A stretch of DNA of 7,358 nt from an uncultured Collinsella sp. (lineage in GTDB: Bacteria > Actinomycetota > Coriobacteriia > Coriobacteriales > Coriobacteriaceae). Shown in pieces: positions 5,193-7,358 of this stretch. Location: contig CABRFW010000079.1 in the NCBI GenBank assembly GCA_902470265.1, positions 1 through 7,358 on the forward strand, read 5' to 3'. The notes under the pieces were generated by a model. The model worked only from the letters and a program-made list of their open reading frames with translations. It had not been told where the DNA came from and ran no database searches. A program made the position numbers and the translations under genes. Position 1 is the stretch's first letter. Each line of letters opens with the position of its first letter.

Positions 5193-6260
5193 ATGAACGA
5201 CATTCTCGCAAGAAGAGCAAGACGAGCAACTGTGGGCATCGCCCTTTCCGCGGCACTTGTCGCGGGAATCGCCCCCGTAGCGGCGATCGCGGCAGAAACC
5301 AGCTCCCCCACCGGTGCGGCCGTTTCGCAGACGAGCGCCACCAGCGGCAATTCGGGCACCCCGCAGACAGAAGACGCGGCCGCCGCAAAAGAAAGAGCGT
5401 ATGCAGCCATGCAGGAAGCGCTCAAAAACCTCGAAGCCGCAAAAGACGCCGCAAGTCCCGAGAAACTTGCGAGATTCAATGATGACATTGCCCGTTTTCA
5501 AGAGCTCCGCGACAAGATGGCGGCGCAAGCCGCCGAAGAGAGGGAACTCCTTCCCACCATGCAAGCGGACATCGATGCAGCCCAAGCCAAATACGACGGG
5601 GCCATCAACCGGGTAAGCGAGCTCCAGGCAGAATTAGACAAGAAATTTGAGATGCTTAAGACACTCGAAGCACTCGGCTACGAGGAGTTTGTCGAAACTG
5701 TTAAACAGCAAATAAAGCAGTTGCACAGTGAGATCGTAGGGGCAAAAGCGTATGTAGATCATTGTGAAACGGAGCTTGACGAGTTCCAGCGCCGCCTCAA
5801 AAGTCAGGAAGGACGAGTTAATGACTGTGAACGTTCTGCAGAGAAATATAAAGCCCATATCGACCAGTTCATAGCCTGGCGAGATGCGCTCCTCGACAAT
5901 TTGAAAAAAGCGCAAACGGCTTATGACGACGCCTGCAAGGCATACGAAGAGGCAAAAGCCGCGGCAGACAAGGCCACCTCGCCCGAGATAACGAAACCCA
6001 CCGAGACAACGCCTCCCTCCGACTCGGCGCAACCGGCCGAGACGGCACAGCCCGCCGGCTCGGCCGCGACCGGCAAAGACGCCGCACCGAGCTCCGCCAA
6101 GCAAGCGAACACAAGCAACGGCAAGCAAGCGAATGCGACCGCCGGCAAGCTCGCAAACACAGGCGACACAACGCCAAGCGCAATCGCGCTCGCAGAAATC
6201 GCCGCCATGGGACTCGGAATAACCGCCGCAGCCACGCACCGCATCAAGTACTCCAAATAG
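5193..6260 (+). CDS. Sortase-anchored coiled-coil surface protein, first copy
   Basis: A 355-residue predicted secreted and wall-anchored protein. It has an Arg-rich start and hydrophobic signal peptide (1 to about 34, cleavage near AIA-A), then a low-complexity Ser/Thr/Ala stretch to about 60. A long charged, Ala/Glu/Lys-rich helical region (about 62-262) is predicted as coiled coil. A Pro/Thr/Ser/Ala wall-spanning linker (263-319) leads to the sorting signal L320-A-N-T-G-D325, a hydrophobic segment 328-348 and the basic tail RIKYSK. Cys191, Cys212 and Cys248 lie in the coil. ATG 5193 has GAGGTG 5 bases upstream. No enzymatic or adhesin domain is recognisable, so ligand binding or stalk function is only a guess. 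It is a tandem paralog of the next gene and probably cotranscribed with it. No sortase gene is in the window. Confidence 0.9.
   Translation: MNDILARRARRATVGIALSAALVAGIAPVAAIAAETSSPTGAAVSQTSATSGNSGTPQTEDAAAAKERAYAAMQEALKNLEAAKDAASPEKLARFNDDIARFQELRDKMAAQAAEERELLPTMQADIDAAQAKYDGAINRVSELQAELDKKFEMLKTLEALGYEEFVETVKQQIKQLHSEIVGAKAYVDHCETELDEFQRRLKSQEGRVNDCERSAEKYKAHIDQFIAWRDALLDNLKKAQTAYDDACKAYEEAKAAADKATSPEITKPTETTPPSDSAQPAETAQPAGSAATGKDAAPSSAKQANTSNGKQANATAGKLANTGDTTPSAIALAEIAAMGLGITAAATHRIKYSK
6099..6170 (+). repeat. Three 24-bp (8-residue) repeats running into the sorting signal
   Basis: In copy one the protein reads KQANTSNG, KQANATAG, KLANTGDT. These are three consecutive 8-residue units at 6099-6122, 6123-6146 and 6147-6170, and the third contains the LANTGD sorting motif. 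The first two DNA units share their opening 11 bases. Copy two has the degenerate equivalent KQANTSSG, KQATTTAD, KLVNTGDT. Confidence 0.7.
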
Positions 6261-6288
6261 CCTCCGACCCTTGAAATGAGGTGCCGAG

Positions 6289-7296
6289 ATGAACGACATT
6301 CTCGCAAGAAGAGCAAGACGAGCAACCATGGGCATCGCCCTTTCCGTGGCACTTGCCGCGGGAATCGCCCCCGCAACGGCGATCGCGGCAGAAATCAGCT
6401 CCCCCACCGATGCAGTCGCCTTGCAGACAGCGGCCGCGAACTCGAGCGAAACCGCGGCCACCGAAAAAGACAAAGCGTATGCAGCCATGCAGGAAGCGCT
6501 CAAAAACCTCGAAGCCGCAAAAGAGGCCGCAAGTCCCGAGAAAATCGCGGTAATCGATGCTGACATTGCCGCTTCTCAAGAGCTCCACGACATGATGTTG
6601 GCAGAAGCCGCCAAACGGAGGGAACCCCTTCCCGCCATGCAAGCGGACGTCGATGCGGCCCAAGCCAAATACGATGAGGCCCACAACCGGGTAATCGAGC
6701 TTCAGGCAAAATTAAAAGAGGCATACGACAACGGAGATTACGCAGCTGCTCAACAGTTGCGTTCGGAGATCATGATGGCAGATTCGCGAGAACGTTCTTG
6801 CGAATATGAGCTTGCCCACTACCGAAGCCGCCTCGAAAGTCAGAAAGGACACGTTCAGTATTTCGAGAGTGCGGCGGAGGAAGCCAAAGCCAGCGTCGAC
6901 GAAAGCATAGCCAAGCGAAATGCGCTCACCGACGATTTGGAAAAGGCGCAAGCGGCCTATGACGACGCCTGCAAGGCATACGAAGAGGCAAAAGCCGCGG
7001 CAGACAAGGCCGCCTCGCCCGAGATAACGCAACCGACCGAGACAACGCCTCCCTCCAGCTCGGCACAACCGGCCGAGACGACACAGCCCACCGGCTCGTC
7101 CGCGACCGGCAAGGGCGCTCCATCGAGCTCCACCAAGCAGGCGAACACGAGCAGCGGCAAGCAAGCAACTACGACCGCCGACAAGCTCGTAAACACAGGC
7201 GACACAGCGCCAAGCGCAATCGCACTAGCAGGAATCGCCGCCACGGGACTCGGAATAACCGCCACAGCCACACGCCGCCTCAAGAACTCAAAATAG
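6289..7296 (+). CDS. Sortase-anchored coiled-coil surface protein, second copy
   Basis: A 335-residue paralog of the preceding gene with the same layout: signal peptide 1 to about 34, coiled coil about 60-242, Pro/Thr/Ser linker 243-299, sorting signal L300-V-N-T-G-D305, hydrophobic segment 308-328 and tail RRLKNSK. The first 13 codons and the 25 bases before the ATG are identical to the first copy, including the GAGGTG ribosome site. The block at 63-79 and the AYDDACKAYEEAKAAADKA block near 223-241 are also almost unchanged. Residues about 86-220 differ strongly, and the copy is 20 residues shorter. Two cysteines remain (171 and 228), and Cys228 corresponds to Cys248 of copy one. The 28-bp gap has no promoter or terminator, so it most likely shares the upstream promoter. 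Its function is unknown. Confidence 0.9.
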   Translation: MNDILARRARRATMGIALSVALAAGIAPATAIAAEISSPTDAVALQTAAANSSETAATEKDKAYAAMQEALKNLEAAKEAASPEKIAVIDADIAASQELHDMMLAEAAKRREPLPAMQADVDAAQAKYDEAHNRVIELQAKLKEAYDNGDYAAAQQLRSEIMMADSRERSCEYELAHYRSRLESQKGHVQYFESAAEEAKASVDESIAKRNALTDDLEKAQAAYDDACKAYEEAKAAADKAASPEITQPTETTPPSSSAQPAETTQPTGSSATGKGAPSSSTKQANTSSGKQATTTADKLVNTGDTAPSAIALAGIAATGLGITATATRRLKNSK

Positions 7297-7340
7297 CGGC
7301 CAACGGTTATTGTCTCCGCCAATCCACAACCCCAGAAACA

Positions 7341-7358
7341 AAAGAGGCCCGTTTCCCC
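7341..7358 (+). terminator. Possible left arm of a terminator, cut by the window edge
   Basis: Forty-four bases past the second surface-protein stop, the sequence AAAGAGGCCCGTTTCCCC has the look of an A-rich leader and first stem arm of an intrinsic terminator. The pairing arm and T-run would lie beyond the window, so this cannot be confirmed. The stretch 7297-7340 shows nothing else. Confidence 0.3.

Larger units (their letters stand above)
5168..7296 (+). repeat. Tandem gene duplication, unit about 1.1 kb
   Basis: The 63 bases at 5168-5230 recur exactly at 6264-6326, an offset of 1096, covering the ribosome site, start codon and first codons. Further exact blocks are 5396-5446 with 6474-6524 (51 bp) and 5922-5975 with 6958-7011 (54 bp). 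The blocks are separated by strongly diverged sequence. The copied unit begins just downstream of the promoter, so the second gene depends on the first promoter. Such long identities could support recombination between copies. Confidence 0.9.

Noticed and set aside
5634..6566. A 310-codon minus-strand frame spanning both surface-protein genes
   Set aside because: It mirrors repeated high-GC coding sequence, crosses the intergenic gap and has no homolog-like features.

Overview
The window looks like chromosomal DNA from a GC-rich gut actinobacterium of the class Coriobacteriia, most likely Collinsella or a close relative. This rests on codon use, the style of the sortase-anchored surface proteins and the gene families present. 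It is a judgement from the sequence alone, with no database match behind it.

Positions 1-563 hold no convincing gene. The left end is hairpin-rich and closes with a clear plus-strand terminator (148-171), so an upstream transcript probably ends there. Next comes an array of 62-bp units (178 to about 386), each with alternating inverted arms. A second terminator (491-521) faces left and serves the flavodoxin gene.

Positions 564-4977 carry three minus-strand genes. Upstream to downstream these are two half-transporters of a heterodimeric ABC exporter (3103-4977, then 1243-3102, abutting and translationally coupled) and a separately promoted flavodoxin-family protein (564-1115). The two ABC subunits carry complementary degenerate motifs, so one ATP site is canonical and the other is non-canonical, as in TM287/TM288-type exporters. 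No transcriptional regulator gene is seen beside them.

Positions 4978-5192 are a divergent control region. It has a candidate leftward promoter for the exporter and an extended -10 promoter for the rightward genes. The rightward promoter sits inside a perfect 7-bp inverted repeat.

Positions 5193-7296 hold two tandem paralogous genes for secreted, coiled-coil, sortase-anchored surface proteins, 28 bp apart. They arose by duplication of a unit of about 1.1 kb that included the ribosome binding site but not the promoter. The signal peptide, two coiled-coil blocks and the wall-anchor region are nearly identical, while the central coiled coil has diverged. The last bases look like the left arm of a terminator cut off by the window edge.

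The most notable items are the 62-bp palindromic array, the mosaic surface-protein pair and the growth of the LxNTG sorting signal out of an 8-residue repeat. I see no CRISPR array, tRNA, rRNA, transposase or clearly new defence system.
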